Shown here: piece by piece, positions 10,273 through 19,608 of the stretch
How the letters are laid out: each line of letters begins with the position of its first letter
Position numbering within the stretch: position 1 is the stretch's first letter
Origin: Actinomycetales bacterium
GTDB lineage: Bacteria > Actinomycetota > Actinomycetes > Actinomycetales > Dermatophilaceae
Length of the DNA stretch: 64,000 bases
Reading direction: 5' to 3'
Assembly (NCBI GenBank): GCA_016715285.1
Contig: JADKAO010000001.1
Location: 62,001 to 126,000, forward strand
The notes under the pieces: model-generated
The model's input: only the letters and a program-made list of their open reading frames with translations
Databases searched by the model: none
Told to the model about the DNA's origin: nothing
Position numbers and translations under genes: made by a program

Positions 10273-12942
10273 CTAGAGGCGGCGGAGCGCGGTGGTGAGG
10301 AGCACGAGTTCGCCGACAGCATCGGTGGCGTCGAGGTCGACATAAGCCTCAATGACCCAGTCGTGGTCGCCAGCTGGATCGGCCAGGGTCTGGCGGACGA
10401 GCCATACGGGGCGCGCATCGTCGAGGTCCTCGTTGCCCTTTGCGGCGAGGACACTCTGCGGCAGGTCGCCGAACCGGGCGTCGCTGGTGACCTGCAGCAT
10501 CGCCGGGCCTCGGGCATCGCCGTCGACGCTGATCTGATCGTGCTCGTCCCAATAGGCGCCGAGTGCTTCATCCCACGCGGCGGCGGTCATCGCGACGGGC
10601 CGCGGCGGCTCGGTGAGTGCCGCGCCGGCTTGCTCAACGGCATACAGGCCGTCGATGTCGTCGCGCGCGGCCAACTCGACTCGACGCCACATCGCGCGCC
10701 GCACCATGGTGCGCAGCGCGGTGACATTGGCCGAGAGCGGGCGTGGCGGGCGCGGCGCGTCGGGGCTCCCAGCGTGCTGTGGGGCCGTCGCCGCAGCTGC
10801 GTCGGGGTCGACCAGCGCCTCCCACTCGTCCACCAGCGAGGAGTCGGTCTGGCGAATCGTCTCGCCGAGCCAGTCAATGAGTTCGTCCAGCTCGGGGGTG
10901 CGGTAGGCGTCCGGCACGGTCTGGCGGAGCGTGCGATAGGCGTCGGACAGGTAGCGCAGCACGACACCCTCCGAGCGGGTGAGCCCATAGCGGCTGACGA
11001 GATCGGTGAAACTCATCGCCTGCTCCCACATCTCGCGGACGATGGACTTGGGTGCCAGCGCGTCCTCACCAAGCCAGGGGTGAGTGTGCCGGTATGCCGT
11101 GTACGTCGCGCTGAGGAGTTCGGCGAGGGGCTGGGGCCAGGTGACGTCTTCGAGGAGTTCCATGCGCTCCTCGTAGTCGACGCCGTCGGCCTTGAGTTCG
11201 GCGACGGCCTCGCCGCGCGCAGCCCACTGTTGAGCGAGCAAGATCGGCTTGGGGGAGTCGAGAACGGACTCGACGACGGACACCACGTCGAGGGCGTAGG
11301 TGGGAGCGTCGGGGTCGAGGACATCGAGCGCTGCGAGGGCGAACTGCGCCAGGGGCTGGTTGAGGGCGAAGTCCGGAGGGAGATCGACGGTGAGCCGCAG
11401 CGTGCGGCCGGTCTCATCTGGTATCGGAAGTCGCTCGATGACACCTGCGTCAATCAGGCTGCGGCCGAGGCGGATTGCGCGGCGCGCGAGGCGTGCCTGG
11501 GCGGCAGGTTCTTCGTGGTTGTCACGGGTGAGGCGCGAGAGTGCGGCGACGGGGTCACCGGGGCGAGCGACGACGTTGATGATCATCGCGTCGTCGACCT
11601 TCATTCGAGACACGAGCGCCTCCGGGGCCGCGGCGACGAGTTTGTCAAAGGTCGCCTCGGTCCAGACGATCTGTCCCGCGGCGGGTTTGACGCGTTGGAC
11701 TCGCTTGACCTTGATCGGGTCATCGCCCGCCTTGGCGAGGCGGCGGGCGTTTTCGATGATGTGCTCGGGGGCCTGGACGACGACCTCGCCGCTGGTGTCG
11801 AAGCCGGCCCGCCCCGCCCTGCCCGCGATCTGGTGGAACTCCCGCGCCTTGAGCAACCGCTCCCGCTGCCCGTCGAACTTCGTCAGTTGCGAGAGCAACA
11901 CCGTCCGGATCGGGACATTGATGCCCACGCCGAGCGTGTCCGTGCCGCAGACGACTTTGACAAAGCCAGCCTGGGCGAGCTGCTCGACGATCCGGCGATA
12001 ACGGGGGAGCATGCCCGCGTGATGGACGCCGATGCCCCGGCGCAGGAGACCGCTCAGGACTCGGCCGAAGCCCGCGCCGAACCGCACGGCGCCGAGGCGA
12101 TCGGCAATTTGTTGCTTCTCGGCAGGAGTGAGCAGACCGGTCGACCGGAGCGAGGTCGCCTGGGCAGCCGCTGCTGCTTGCGACGGGTGGACGACGTAGA
12201 CCGGAGCTCGGTGGGTGCTGACAATTTCTTCGAGAGTGTCGGCAATGGGGGTGAGGGCCCACGTGTAGCTCAGCGGGACCGGCCGGTCGACGCTGGTCAC
12301 CTCGGTGACGGCGACGCCGGTGCGTTGGGTGAGGTCGCGGTCGATCGTGCTCATGTCGCCGAGGGTCGCGGACATGAGGATGAACTGCGCGCGGGTCAGT
12401 TCGAGCAGAGGCACCTGCCAGGCCCAGCCGCGCTGCGGGTCGGCGTAATAGTGGAACTCGTCCATGACGATCGGCCCGTTGAGCCCTTCGCCATCAGCGC
12501 CTTGTCGCAGAGCCATATTGGCAAGGACCTCAGCCGTGCAGCAGATGATCGGGGCGTCGGGGTTGACCGACGCATCCCCGGTCAGGAGACCCACTCGCTC
12601 CGCGCCGAAGGTCTCGCACAGCGCGAAGAACTTCTCGTTGACCAGGGCTTTGATGGGCGCGGTGTAGAAGCTGCGGCGCCCTGTCGCGAGGCCAAGCGCG
12701 TGGGCGGCGACGGCGACGAGGGACTTCCCTGAACCGGTCGGGGTCGCGAGGATGACATGTTGCCCCGTGAGCAGGGCGATCAGCGCCTCGTCCTGATGGG
12801 GATACAGCGTGAGTCCCTCAGCAAGCGCCCACTCGGTAAAGGCCTCGTAGAAAGCGTCCGGATCGTGCGAGGCAGCCTGACCCTCGCGGCCCAGCACCGC
12901 CACAACCAGCGGGTATGCCGGTGGGTTGGGTGCGAGGGACAT
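10273..12942 (-). CDS. Ski2-like DEAD/DEAH-box RNA helicase with DUF3516 C-terminus
   Basis: 889-residue superfamily 2 helicase. Motif I is ATPTGSGKS near residue 68, motif II is DEFH in MDEFHYYADP near residue 167, motif III is MSATLGD, and motif VI is QIAGRAGRAGFDTSG near residue 375. The long C-terminal half matches the actinobacterial DUF3516 arrangement as I know it. The likely role is RNA unwinding in turnover or ribosome assembly; the substrate is not known. ATG start with AGGTGG just upstream on the minus strand. It is convergent with prpE. Confidence 0.88.
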   Translation of the reverse strand: MSLAPNPPAYPLVVAVLGREGQAASHDPDAFYEAFTEWALAEGLTLYPHQDEALIALLTGQHVILATPTGSGKSLVAVAAHALGLATGRRSFYTAPIKALVNEKFFALCETFGAERVGLLTGDASVNPDAPIICCTAEVLANMALRQGADGEGLNGPIVMDEFHYYADPQRGWAWQVPLLELTRAQFILMSATLGDMSTIDRDLTQRTGVAVTEVTSVDRPVPLSYTWALTPIADTLEEIVSTHRAPVYVVHPSQAAAAAQATSLRSTGLLTPAEKQQIADRLGAVRFGAGFGRVLSGLLRRGIGVHHAGMLPRYRRIVEQLAQAGFVKVVCGTDTLGVGINVPIRTVLLSQLTKFDGQRERLLKAREFHQIAGRAGRAGFDTSGEVVVQAPEHIIENARRLAKAGDDPIKVKRVQRVKPAAGQIVWTEATFDKLVAAAPEALVSRMKVDDAMIINVVARPGDPVAALSRLTRDNHEEPAAQARLARRAIRLGRSLIDAGVIERLPIPDETGRTLRLTVDLPPDFALNQPLAQFALAALDVLDPDAPTYALDVVSVVESVLDSPKPILLAQQWAARGEAVAELKADGVDYEERMELLEDVTWPQPLAELLSATYTAYRHTHPWLGEDALAPKSIVREMWEQAMSFTDLVSRYGLTRSEGVVLRYLSDAYRTLRQTVPDAYRTPELDELIDWLGETIRQTDSSLVDEWEALVDPDAAAATAPQHAGSPDAPRPPRPLSANVTALRTMVRRAMWRRVELAARDDIDGLYAVEQAGAALTEPPRPVAMTAAAWDEALGAYWDEHDQISVDGDARGPAMLQVTSDARFGDLPQSVLAAKGNEDLDDARPVWLVRQTLADPAGDHDWVIEAYVDLDATDAVGELVLLTTALRRL

Positions 12943-13008
12943 CCACCTATCCTCTCAGTCGGCTACGCCCTCTCCGGCGCACTGATCGACCGAGCCGGCA
13001 GGACCGAG

Positions 13009-13860
13009 TCATCGCCTCGACGTGCGGGTGTAGCGGGTCACCGCCAACGGCACGAAGATCGCGAGCATCAGCAGCGAGCCGATGAGCACCGTGGCGATGG
13101 GATAGCGCATCGGGATCGCGTCAGACACTGGCGATTGGCCGAGGTTGCCGAAGAGTGACCGGGCTGCCTGGACGAGCGCTGACACGGGGTTCCAGTTGGC
13201 GAACGCCTGCAGCGGGCCGGGGAGGTTCTGTGACTGGACGAACGCATTGGAGATGAAGGTGAGCGGGAAGAGGATCATGAACGACGCGTTGTTGATGACT
13301 TCCGGTGTGCGGACCATCATGCCGATGAGCGCCATGACCCAGCTGAAGGCGTAGCTGAACAGCAGCAGCAACCCCACGCCGCCGAGGAACGAGACCAATC
13401 CCTCGTGGAAGCGCCAGCCGACGAGCAGCCCGGTGAGGATCATGATGACCATCGAGATCGTGTTGAGCGCCAGGTCAGCCGCGGTGCGACCGAGCAGCAC
13501 GGCAGCCGGGTGCATCGGCAACGTGCGGAAGCGGTCGATGATGCCGTCTTTGAGGTCCTGCGCCATCCCGAAACCGGAGAAAGTCGCCCCAAAGAGCACG
13601 GTCTGGCCGAAGATGCCGGCCATGAGGTAGTCGGTGTAGTTGGTGCCCTCGACGCGGATCGACCCGCCGTAGACCTGACTGAAGAGCAGCACGAACATGA
13701 TCGGCTGCAACACCGCGAACACCACGTAGTCCGGGCTGCGCTTGAACTTCAGCAGGTTGCGCCAGGTGATCGTCCACGCGTCGCTGAGTGCCGGCATACG
13801 CGGCCCGTCGGCTCGGGGGAGTGAATCGGCATCGGTATGCCGTGCCAGCTGGGTGCTCAT
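13009..13860 (-). CDS. ABC-2 type transporter permease (DrrB-like)
   Basis: 283 residues from the ATG at 13860, whose A overlaps the TGA of the upstream ATPase frame (ATGA). The N-terminus is hydrophilic, then six hydrophobic segments in ABC-2 membrane arrangement follow (VLQPIMFVLLFSQVYGG, ILFPLTFISNAFV and others). It pairs with the ATPase at 13857-14860 as a DrrAB-type exporter of drugs or lipids; the substrate cannot be told from sequence. The family is associated with self-resistance and multidrug export. Confidence 0.85.
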   Translation of the reverse strand: MSTQLARHTDADSLPRADGPRMPALSDAWTITWRNLLKFKRSPDYVVFAVLQPIMFVLLFSQVYGGSIRVEGTNYTDYLMAGIFGQTVLFGATFSGFGMAQDLKDGIIDRFRTLPMHPAAVLLGRTAADLALNTISMVIMILTGLLVGWRFHEGLVSFLGGVGLLLLFSYAFSWVMALIGMMVRTPEVINNASFMILFPLTFISNAFVQSQNLPGPLQAFANWNPVSALVQAARSLFGNLGQSPVSDAIPMRYPIATVLIGSLLMLAIFVPLAVTRYTRTSRR

Positions 13861-14860
13861 GAGGCGGCCCTGTCGCTCTCGGAGGTGTCGGAGGTGGCTG
13901 AGGTGTCTGAGGTGCCGGAGGCGGCCGGGCCGGTGAGGAGGAAGACGTCGTCGAGGTCGGGCGGCGGATCCCGGCGTCGTGGAGCTCGACGCGAGCCTGG
14001 CCCAACTCGGCAAGGACAGTGGCCAAGGTGCTGGGGCCGAGTTGAACAGGAACCTCAAGCGAGCGTCCGGAGTCGTCCACGGTGACCGGGCCGGTGCCGT
14101 GGCGAGCGAGGATCTCGCGGGCAGCGCTGGAGTCAGCGGCGTCGACCAGCGCAAGAGCGATGCGATGCCCGCCGATCTGGGCTTTGAGTTCGTCCGACGT
14201 GCCTTCGGCGATGACCCGTCCCTGATCGATGACGTAGATGCTGTCGGCGAGGTGATCGGCCTCTTCGAGGTATTGCGTCGTCAGGAGCACGGTGGTGCCG
14301 CCGGCGACGAGGCTCTTGATCACTCCCCACAGGGCGATCCGACTGCGTGGATCGAGGCCGGTGGTCGGCTCATCGAGAAACAACACCTGCGGATCGATGA
14401 CCAGGGCGCCGGCGAGGTCGATGCGACGACGCATCCCGCCGGAGAAGCCCTTCACCGGCCGGTCACCGGCCTCGGTGAGGTCAAAGAGCTCGATGAGCTC
14501 GCGGGCCCGCGCTCGAGCAGCGCGAGTGCCGAGGTGATAGAGCCGGCCCACCATTTCGAGGTTTTCGAGCCCCGTGAGGTTCTCGTCAACGGCGGCGTAC
14601 TGCCCACTGGATCCGATGATCTGCTTGACCTCCCGCGCTCTGGACAGCACGTCGAGACCGGCGATCCGGGCGGTGCCCGAGTCGGGGCGAATGAGCGTGG
14701 TCAGAACCTTGACGGCAGTCGTCTTGCCTGCGCCGTTGGGGCCGAGGAGCCCGACAATGCGTCCCTGGGGCACCTGCAGGCTGAGGCCATCGAGGGCGTG
14801 GACATCCTCGCCATTGGCCCGGTACGTCTTGCGCAGATCCTGCGCGTCGATCATCGGCAT
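13857..14860 (-). CDS. ABC transporter ATP-binding protein (DrrA-like), apparent 1-nt frameshift near its 3' end
   Basis: Energises the DrrB-like permease. Walker A GPNGAGKTT, signature FSGGMRRR and Walker B VLFLDEPTTGLD are intact. The frame breaks around 13959-13961: after HDAGIRR the reading shifts to low-complexity sequence that runs on to 13475. In the other frame the family's expected DLDDVFLLLTG continues to a TGA at 13857-13859 overlapping the permease ATG. The repaired span is 1004 nt, exactly one short of a codon multiple, so a one-base deletion in a GGG run is the simplest reading. Repaired length would be about 334 residues. Confidence 0.85.
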
Positions 14861-15035
14861 TGGATGACCCTAACTTCTCCGTCTGACACCCCGCTGATCT
14901 CTACCGCTGACCCCGCCGACGTGCCGCCCATTCGATACCCGAAGGCGAGTCGGGCGTCGGATCCAGGTATCGATTGGGCAGGGGGTGGGGGGAGGTATCT
15001 CTAGTCCGACCCTCCGAGGTGGGAGGATCACCCTC

Positions 15036-15950
15036 GTGCTGGGTGCGTTGCAGGGATTCGTCACGATCTCTGCCGTCGTCTTCCTCGGTTGGTTGCTCGC
15101 CGACCGCAAAGTCCTCGACCTCGCCGCCCAGCGCATCCTCGCTGACCTGGCGTTCTTCGTCGCTTCGCCCGCTCTCCTTGTGATGATCCTCGCTCAAGCG
15201 CCCGTGTCGGCTGTGCTATCCCCGCATTTGCTCGTTGCGCTTGGCAGCGCCGTCTTCGTCATGGCCATCGGGTATGCCGTGTCGCGGCGCCTCTGGCACG
15301 CCGACGTCGGCGAGTCGGTCATGGCAGCACTGGCTTCGGGTTATGTCAACTCCGCCAATCTCGGCATCCCGATCGCGATCTACGTTCTCGGCGATGCCAC
15401 TCACTCCGCACCTGTGCTGCTCGTGCAGCTGCTGCTCTTCACGCCGATCAGCATGACGATCCTCGACTCCCAAATGCCTGGAGCCAAGCCTGGTTTCACC
15501 GCACGCGTCGCTGGCCTTTTCCGCAATCCGATCACGGTGGGTGCGATCGTCGGTCTCGTCATCTCCCTCACTGGCATCACGATCCCCGAACTCGTCATGG
15601 CACCGCTCACCTTGGTGGGCAACCTCGCCGTCCCGGGGATGCTCATCGCGTTCGGCGTCTCGCTGCGCCTCGGGCAGAAGCCGGGTCAGGACTTCGATCG
15701 CCTCGCCGTGATCACTGGGCTCAAGCTCATCGTCCAACCGCTGGCAGCAATCGGGATCGCGCTTCTGCTCGGCATCCGTGGCCACGGAGTCCTCGTCGCA
15801 GCAGTCATGGCCGCACTCCCGACAGCGCAGAACATCTTCACATATGCACTGCGCTATGACCGGGCGGTCTTCTTGACCCGGGATGCCATCTTTGTGACGA
15901 CCTTCGGCAGCATCCCCGTCGTCCTCGTCGCGGCAGCTTTCCTGAGTTGA
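15036..15950 (+). CDS. AEC-family (auxin efflux carrier-like) membrane transporter
   Basis: 304 residues with about ten hydrophobic segments, typical of the AEC/MdcF permease family. These are usually anion or carboxylate carriers; the bacterial substrate is unassigned. Typical features are the SGYVNSANLGIPIAIYVLG stretch and the C-terminal LPTAQNIFTYALRYDR stretch. I take GTG 15036 because GGGAGGA lies at 15021-15027. A longer frame upstream to 14985 has poor support. The gene stands alone between a divergent exporter and a convergent oxidoreductase. Confidence 0.85.
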   Translation: MLGALQGFVTISAVVFLGWLLADRKVLDLAAQRILADLAFFVASPALLVMILAQAPVSAVLSPHLLVALGSAVFVMAIGYAVSRRLWHADVGESVMAALASGYVNSANLGIPIAIYVLGDATHSAPVLLVQLLLFTPISMTILDSQMPGAKPGFTARVAGLFRNPITVGAIVGLVISLTGITIPELVMAPLTLVGNLAVPGMLIAFGVSLRLGQKPGQDFDRLAVITGLKLIVQPLAAIGIALLLGIRGHGVLVAAVMAALPTAQNIFTYALRYDRAVFLTRDAIFVTTFGSIPVVLVAAAFLS

Positions 15951-15979
15951 AACCAACGCGACTACGGAGGGCGGAGACT

Positions 15980-17413
15980 CTAGTGAGCGGTCAATGCAGA
16001 TAAGGCTCGACCCAACACTGCTGGCCTGCCCGTCATCTGCTCCTCGACGTCCGCCCACTCGGCAACGCGCAATCCGGCATTGACGCCCAGCCAGCGCAGC
16101 GGCTCGGGCTCCCAGGATGGTGAGCGATGCCCGACCCACGGCAGCCTCGTGAGGGGAGATGGCACGCCGCGGATGAGATCCGCCAACGTCCGCCCGGCGA
16201 GATTGGTCGTCGCGACCCCGTCGCCGACATACCCACCAGCGGTGCCCAGTCCGGAATCAGCGTGATACGTCACCCGGGGATGCCAATCGCGCGCGATGCC
16301 AAGCGGTCCGCCCCAGCGGTGCGTCACGGCATACTCGCGCAGTGTCGGAAACAGCTCATGCAGGGTCTCGATGATGTCCCCGAAAACCTCTGGCTCGCAA
16401 TCGAACTCGGGCCGGATGCGTGACCCGAAGTGGTACGGGGCTCCCCGCCCGCCAAACGCGATCCGGTCGTCAACGGTGCGCTGTCCGTAGATCACGACAT
16501 GCCGGTGGTCGGCGAAGGTCTCCCGCCGCGCCAAGCCGATTTCGTCCCACACCGAGGCCGGGAGCGGTTCGGTCGCGACCATGAGGGAGTAGACCGGCGC
16601 GATCGCGCGCCGAAGCCCCGGGAACCTCGCGGTCCACGCCTCAGTTGCTCGCACGGCATGCCGTGCCCGGACTACCTGCCCCGACGCGAGCCGGACCTGT
16701 CCAGCAAAGGCAACCTCGACAGGCGCTCCCTCGACGATGACGCCACCGAGCCGGCGCACGGCCGCGGCGAGTCCGTCGACCAGGCGCTTGGGGTGGACGC
16801 GCGCGCAATGGGGATTAAAGGTCGCGCCGTGCAGACGCGTCATCGCCACTCGTTCATGGGCGGCATCGGCGTCGAGCCACACTGTGCCGTCGCCCCAATA
16901 CTCACCGTGCTGGGCCGCGGCCCGCGCACGCACCGCTTGGGCGGCGGATCGAGCTGCCACCACCGTGCCGCCTTGGGCGAAGCCGCAATCGATCCGCTCG
17001 TCAGCGCAGACGCTGCCCAACTCGCGAACCGTCTCCTGCAGAGCAGCGACCATCGAGCGCGCACCAGATTCGCCGTGTGACGACGCAATCGCCTCCGGTC
17101 CAACGGGATACAGCGCTGACACCCAGCCGCCGTTGCGCCCACTCGCGCCAAACCCCACGTGGGCTGCCTCCAACACGACAACGCTCAGCGAGGGGTCAGC
17201 GCGCAGGAGGTAGTACGCCGTCCAGAGCCCGGTGTAGCCCGCCCCGACAATGCAGACATCGGCTCGCGCGGGCACGTCAGACGTGGGGAGTGCAGCAGTC
17301 GTGAGTGAAAAGCCTTGCTGCCCAACGGCATACCTGCTGGTTGTCGGGCTTGGCCCAAGCGGCGCGGTCGGGTCGTCCCACCACAGGGGGAGCGAGCCAA
17401 CTGCAGGAGTCAC
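15980..17413 (-). CDS. FAD-dependent amine oxidoreductase (DAO family, PuuB-like)
   Basis: 477 residues. The FAD-binding dinucleotide motif is CIVGAGYTGLWTAYYL near residue 55, with the E of VLEAAHVGFGASGRNGG after it. The C-terminal GYVGDGVATTNLAGRTLADL closes the DAO fold. Relatives oxidise gamma-glutamylputrescine or other amines. It is the last gene of a minus-strand unit lrp-aminotransferase-oxidase, starting 7 nt after the aminotransferase stop. That context supports a role in putrescine or related amine oxidation; the exact substrate is inferred. GTG start. Confidence 0.82.
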   Translation of the reverse strand: MTPAVGSLPLWWDDPTAPLGPSPTTSRYAVGQQGFSLTTAALPTSDVPARADVCIVGAGYTGLWTAYYLLRADPSLSVVVLEAAHVGFGASGRNGGWVSALYPVGPEAIASSHGESGARSMVAALQETVRELGSVCADERIDCGFAQGGTVVAARSAAQAVRARAAAQHGEYWGDGTVWLDADAAHERVAMTRLHGATFNPHCARVHPKRLVDGLAAAVRRLGGVIVEGAPVEVAFAGQVRLASGQVVRARHAVRATEAWTARFPGLRRAIAPVYSLMVATEPLPASVWDEIGLARRETFADHRHVVIYGQRTVDDRIAFGGRGAPYHFGSRIRPEFDCEPEVFGDIIETLHELFPTLREYAVTHRWGGPLGIARDWHPRVTYHADSGLGTAGGYVGDGVATTNLAGRTLADLIRGVPSPLTRLPWVGHRSPSWEPEPLRWLGVNAGLRVAEWADVEEQMTGRPAVLGRALSALTAH

Positions 17414-17420
17414 TCGGGGC

Positions 17421-18860
17421 TCACAGGTGCTTGTCGGCGTCCTGGAGCACCGAGCGCAGCCGCGAGGCGATGTCGGCGAACTCGGGCTCGCCGATGATGA
17501 GCGGGGGCGCGAGTTGGATCACGGGGTCGCCGCGGTCGTCGGCCCGGCAATACAGGCCGGCGTCGAAGAGCGCCTTGGAGAGGTAACCACGCAGCAGCCG
17601 CTCGCTCTCGCCCTCGTCAAAGGTCTCCCGAGTCGCTTTGTCTTTGACCAGCTCGATGCCATAGAAGTAGCCCTCGCCCCGCACGTCACCGACGATCGGC
17701 AGATCGAGCAGTCCCTCGAGCGCGGCCCGGAGCTTGGGCGCGTTTTCGCGGACGTGAGCGTTGAGGCCCTCGCGCTCGAATATGTCGAGGTTCGCCATCG
17801 CCACCGCACACGAAATCGGGTGCCCGCCAAAGGTATAGCCGTGCGGGAAGTAGTTGGTGCCCTTGCGGAACGGCTCGAAGAGTCGATCGCTGACGATCAT
17901 CGCGCCCAGGGGGGCATACCCCGACGTGATGCCTTTTGCGGTCGTGATGATGTCCGGGACATAGCCCAGCTGGTTGCACGCAAACCAGTCACCGATGCGC
18001 CCAAAGGCGCAGATGGTCTCGTCAGAGACCAGCAGCACGTCGTACTCGTCGCAGATCTCCCGCACTCGCTCGAAGTATCCGGGCGGAGGCGGGAAGCACC
18101 CGCCAGAGTTCTGCACCGGCTCCAAGAAGACGGCAGCGACGCTATCCGGTCCCTCGAACTCGATGGCTTCGGCGATCCGCTCCGCGGCCCATAACCCAAA
18201 TGCCTTGGGGTCCTCCCGCAGGTGCTCAGGAGCGCGATAGATATTGGTGTTGGGCACCTTGTGCCCGCCGGGAACCAGAGGCTCAAAGGGCAACTTCGCA
18301 GCCGGTATGCCGGTAATCGACAGTGCGCCCTGGGTGGTGCCGTGATAGGCCACCGATCGGCTGATCACCTTGTGCTTGAGGGGCTTGCCCTGGAGCTTGA
18401 AATACTGCTTGGCAAGCTTCCAGGCCGACTCCACGGCCTCGCCGCCGCCCGTGGTGAAGAAGACCCGGTTGAGGTCGCCGGGGGCGTAATGGGCGAGCCG
18501 CTCCGCGAGCTCGATGGCGCGCGGGTGCGCGTAGGACCACAGGGGGAAGTAGGCGATCTTGCCGAATTGCGTGGCGGCCGCATCGGCGAGTTCTTGTCGC
18601 CCGTGCCCGACCTGCACGGTGAATAGCCCGGACAATCCGTCGAGATAGCGGTTGCCGCGGTCGTCCCAAATGTAGGCGCCTTCACCTCGCACGATGATGG
18701 GCACGTTGTGGGCGCCCGGCCCATCAGACGTATCGTCAAATACCGAGTGGCGCGTGAAGTGCATCCACAGATGGTCGCGAGCAGCCTCGGAATACAGCTT
18801 GCCGGTGCCGGTGTGGTAGTCGGAACTCGGTTCCCAAATCTCATTCGGATAGACGGTCAT
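17421..18860 (-). CDS. Class III PLP aminotransferase, probable putrescine/omega-amino acid transaminase
   Basis: 479 residues, fold-type I class III aminotransferase. The PLP lysine is in ITTAKGITSGYAPLG near residue 290. Also visible are FFTTGGGEAVESAWKLAKQY, AYHGTTQGALSITG and LVSDETICAFGRIG. It resembles SpuC or beta-alanine:pyruvate type enzymes that transfer terminal amines of putrescine or omega-amino acids to pyruvate. The ATG overlaps the TGA of the upstream lrp gene by four bases, so translation is coupled. The neighbours argue for 4-aminobutanal formation from putrescine. Confidence 0.86.
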   Translation of the reverse strand: MTVYPNEIWEPSSDYHTGTGKLYSEAARDHLWMHFTRHSVFDDTSDGPGAHNVPIIVRGEGAYIWDDRGNRYLDGLSGLFTVQVGHGRQELADAAATQFGKIAYFPLWSYAHPRAIELAERLAHYAPGDLNRVFFTTGGGEAVESAWKLAKQYFKLQGKPLKHKVISRSVAYHGTTQGALSITGIPAAKLPFEPLVPGGHKVPNTNIYRAPEHLREDPKAFGLWAAERIAEAIEFEGPDSVAAVFLEPVQNSGGCFPPPPGYFERVREICDEYDVLLVSDETICAFGRIGDWFACNQLGYVPDIITTAKGITSGYAPLGAMIVSDRLFEPFRKGTNYFPHGYTFGGHPISCAVAMANLDIFEREGLNAHVRENAPKLRAALEGLLDLPIVGDVRGEGYFYGIELVKDKATRETFDEGESERLLRGYLSKALFDAGLYCRADDRGDPVIQLAPPLIIGEPEFADIASRLRSVLQDADKHL

Positions 18861-19351
18861 CGAGTGCCCCAGTTGTAGTGCTGCTTGTTGAGTTGCAGGT
18901 AGACGAATGTTTCGGTCGCCACGACACCCGGCAGCGTGCGGATGTCACGGGAGATCACATCGAGCAGATGAGCATCGTCTTCGCAGACGATTTCGCAGAG
19001 CACATCGAAGCTGCCGGCAGTTGTCACCACATACGCGACCTCGGGCAACTCACCCAGTGCCGCCGCAACCTCCCTCATGTCGCCGGAGACCTTGACTCCC
19101 ACCATCGCCTGTCGCAGGAAGCCGACCTGGAGCGGGTCAGTCACCGCCACAATCTGGACGACCCCACCATCGATGAGCTTCTGGACTCGGGCGCGAACAG
19201 CGGCCTCAGACAACCCGACTGCCGCCGCGATCGCGGCATACGAGCGTCTGCCGTCGATCTGGAGTTGCTCGATGATCGCCTTGCTCACGTCGTCGAGAGC
19301 GACTGGCGCGGCGGGCCACGAGCGGCGGGTGTGGCGATCTCCGGGCGTCAT
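18857..19351 (-). CDS. Lrp/AsnC-family transcriptional regulator
   Basis: 164 residues from ATG 19351: an N-terminal winged helix (DVSKAIIEQLQIDGRRSYAA, then a LSEAAVRARVQKLIDGGVV recognition helix) and a C-terminal RAM ligand-binding domain (EVAYVVTTAGSFDVLCEIVC). Lrp proteins sense amino acids or amines as octamers and wrap DNA. It heads the minus-strand amine operon and is divergent from the plus-strand polyamine operon across a 257-bp region with phased repeats. The ligand is probably an amino acid or polyamine product. A longer upstream frame lacks family similarity. Confidence 0.9.
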   Translation of the reverse strand: MTPGDRHTRRSWPAAPVALDDVSKAIIEQLQIDGRRSYAAIAAAVGLSEAAVRARVQKLIDGGVVQIVAVTDPLQVGFLRQAMVGVKVSGDMREVAAALGELPEVAYVVTTAGSFDVLCEIVCEDDAHLLDVISRDIRTLPGVVATETFVYLQLNKQHYNWGTR

Positions 19352-19412
19352 GGAATGAGATGGTGGCCCCCTTGCGCCCCTAACGCAACCCCTTTGGGGG
19401 AGTTTGACCACT

Positions 19413-19483
19413 GAATCCGTGGTGAACGATCGGTCAGGTTTACGAAATCCGTCCCTAAAGGGCGCTAGGGCTACCGAAATCCG
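19413..19483. promoter_or_regulatory. Three direct repeats, GAATCCG/CGAAATCCG, at 32-bp spacing (candidate Lrp sites)
   Basis: ATCCG cores occur at 19415-19419, 19447-19451 and 19479-19483, each 32 bp apart, about three helical turns. The first is preceded by GA and the other two by CGAA. The last two copies share further bases downstream (AAAGGGC with CTAG). They lie between the lrp start (19351) and the aldehyde dehydrogenase start (19609) in locally A+T-richer DNA. Phased asymmetric repeats suit Lrp-type octamers. Confidence 0.55.
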
Positions 19484-19533
19484 CGACAAAGGGCTAGATT
19501 GCGGCAACTGCACGTCTGGGTTAGGGCGGCGGT

Positions 19534-19549
19534 GTTGATCATGATCAAC
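19534..19549. promoter_or_regulatory. Perfect 16-bp palindrome GTTGATCATGATCAAC, candidate operator
   Basis: A perfect inverted repeat 59 bp upstream of the ATG of the plus-strand polyamine operon. It differs from the Lrp-like repeats and from the CGGCATAC octamer, so a second regulator may act here. I cannot name the protein. Confidence 0.5.
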
Positions 19550-19608
19550 GGCTCCCTGCCTGAATCGTGTTCGAGTCGGATCATCTGCCTGATCACCTGG
19601 AGGGAACC

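Noticed and set aside
10213..12732. Very long open frame on the plus strand opposite the helicase gene
   Set aside because: It mirrors the minus-strand helicase codons, has no recognisable domain or ribosome binding site, and the helicase motifs are unambiguous.
13475..13958. Programmed frameshifting or a fused ATPase C-terminal extension
   Set aside because: No slippery heptamer and no stimulatory structure is evident. The extension is low-complexity antisense-like sequence, and an indel in a GGG run explains it more simply.
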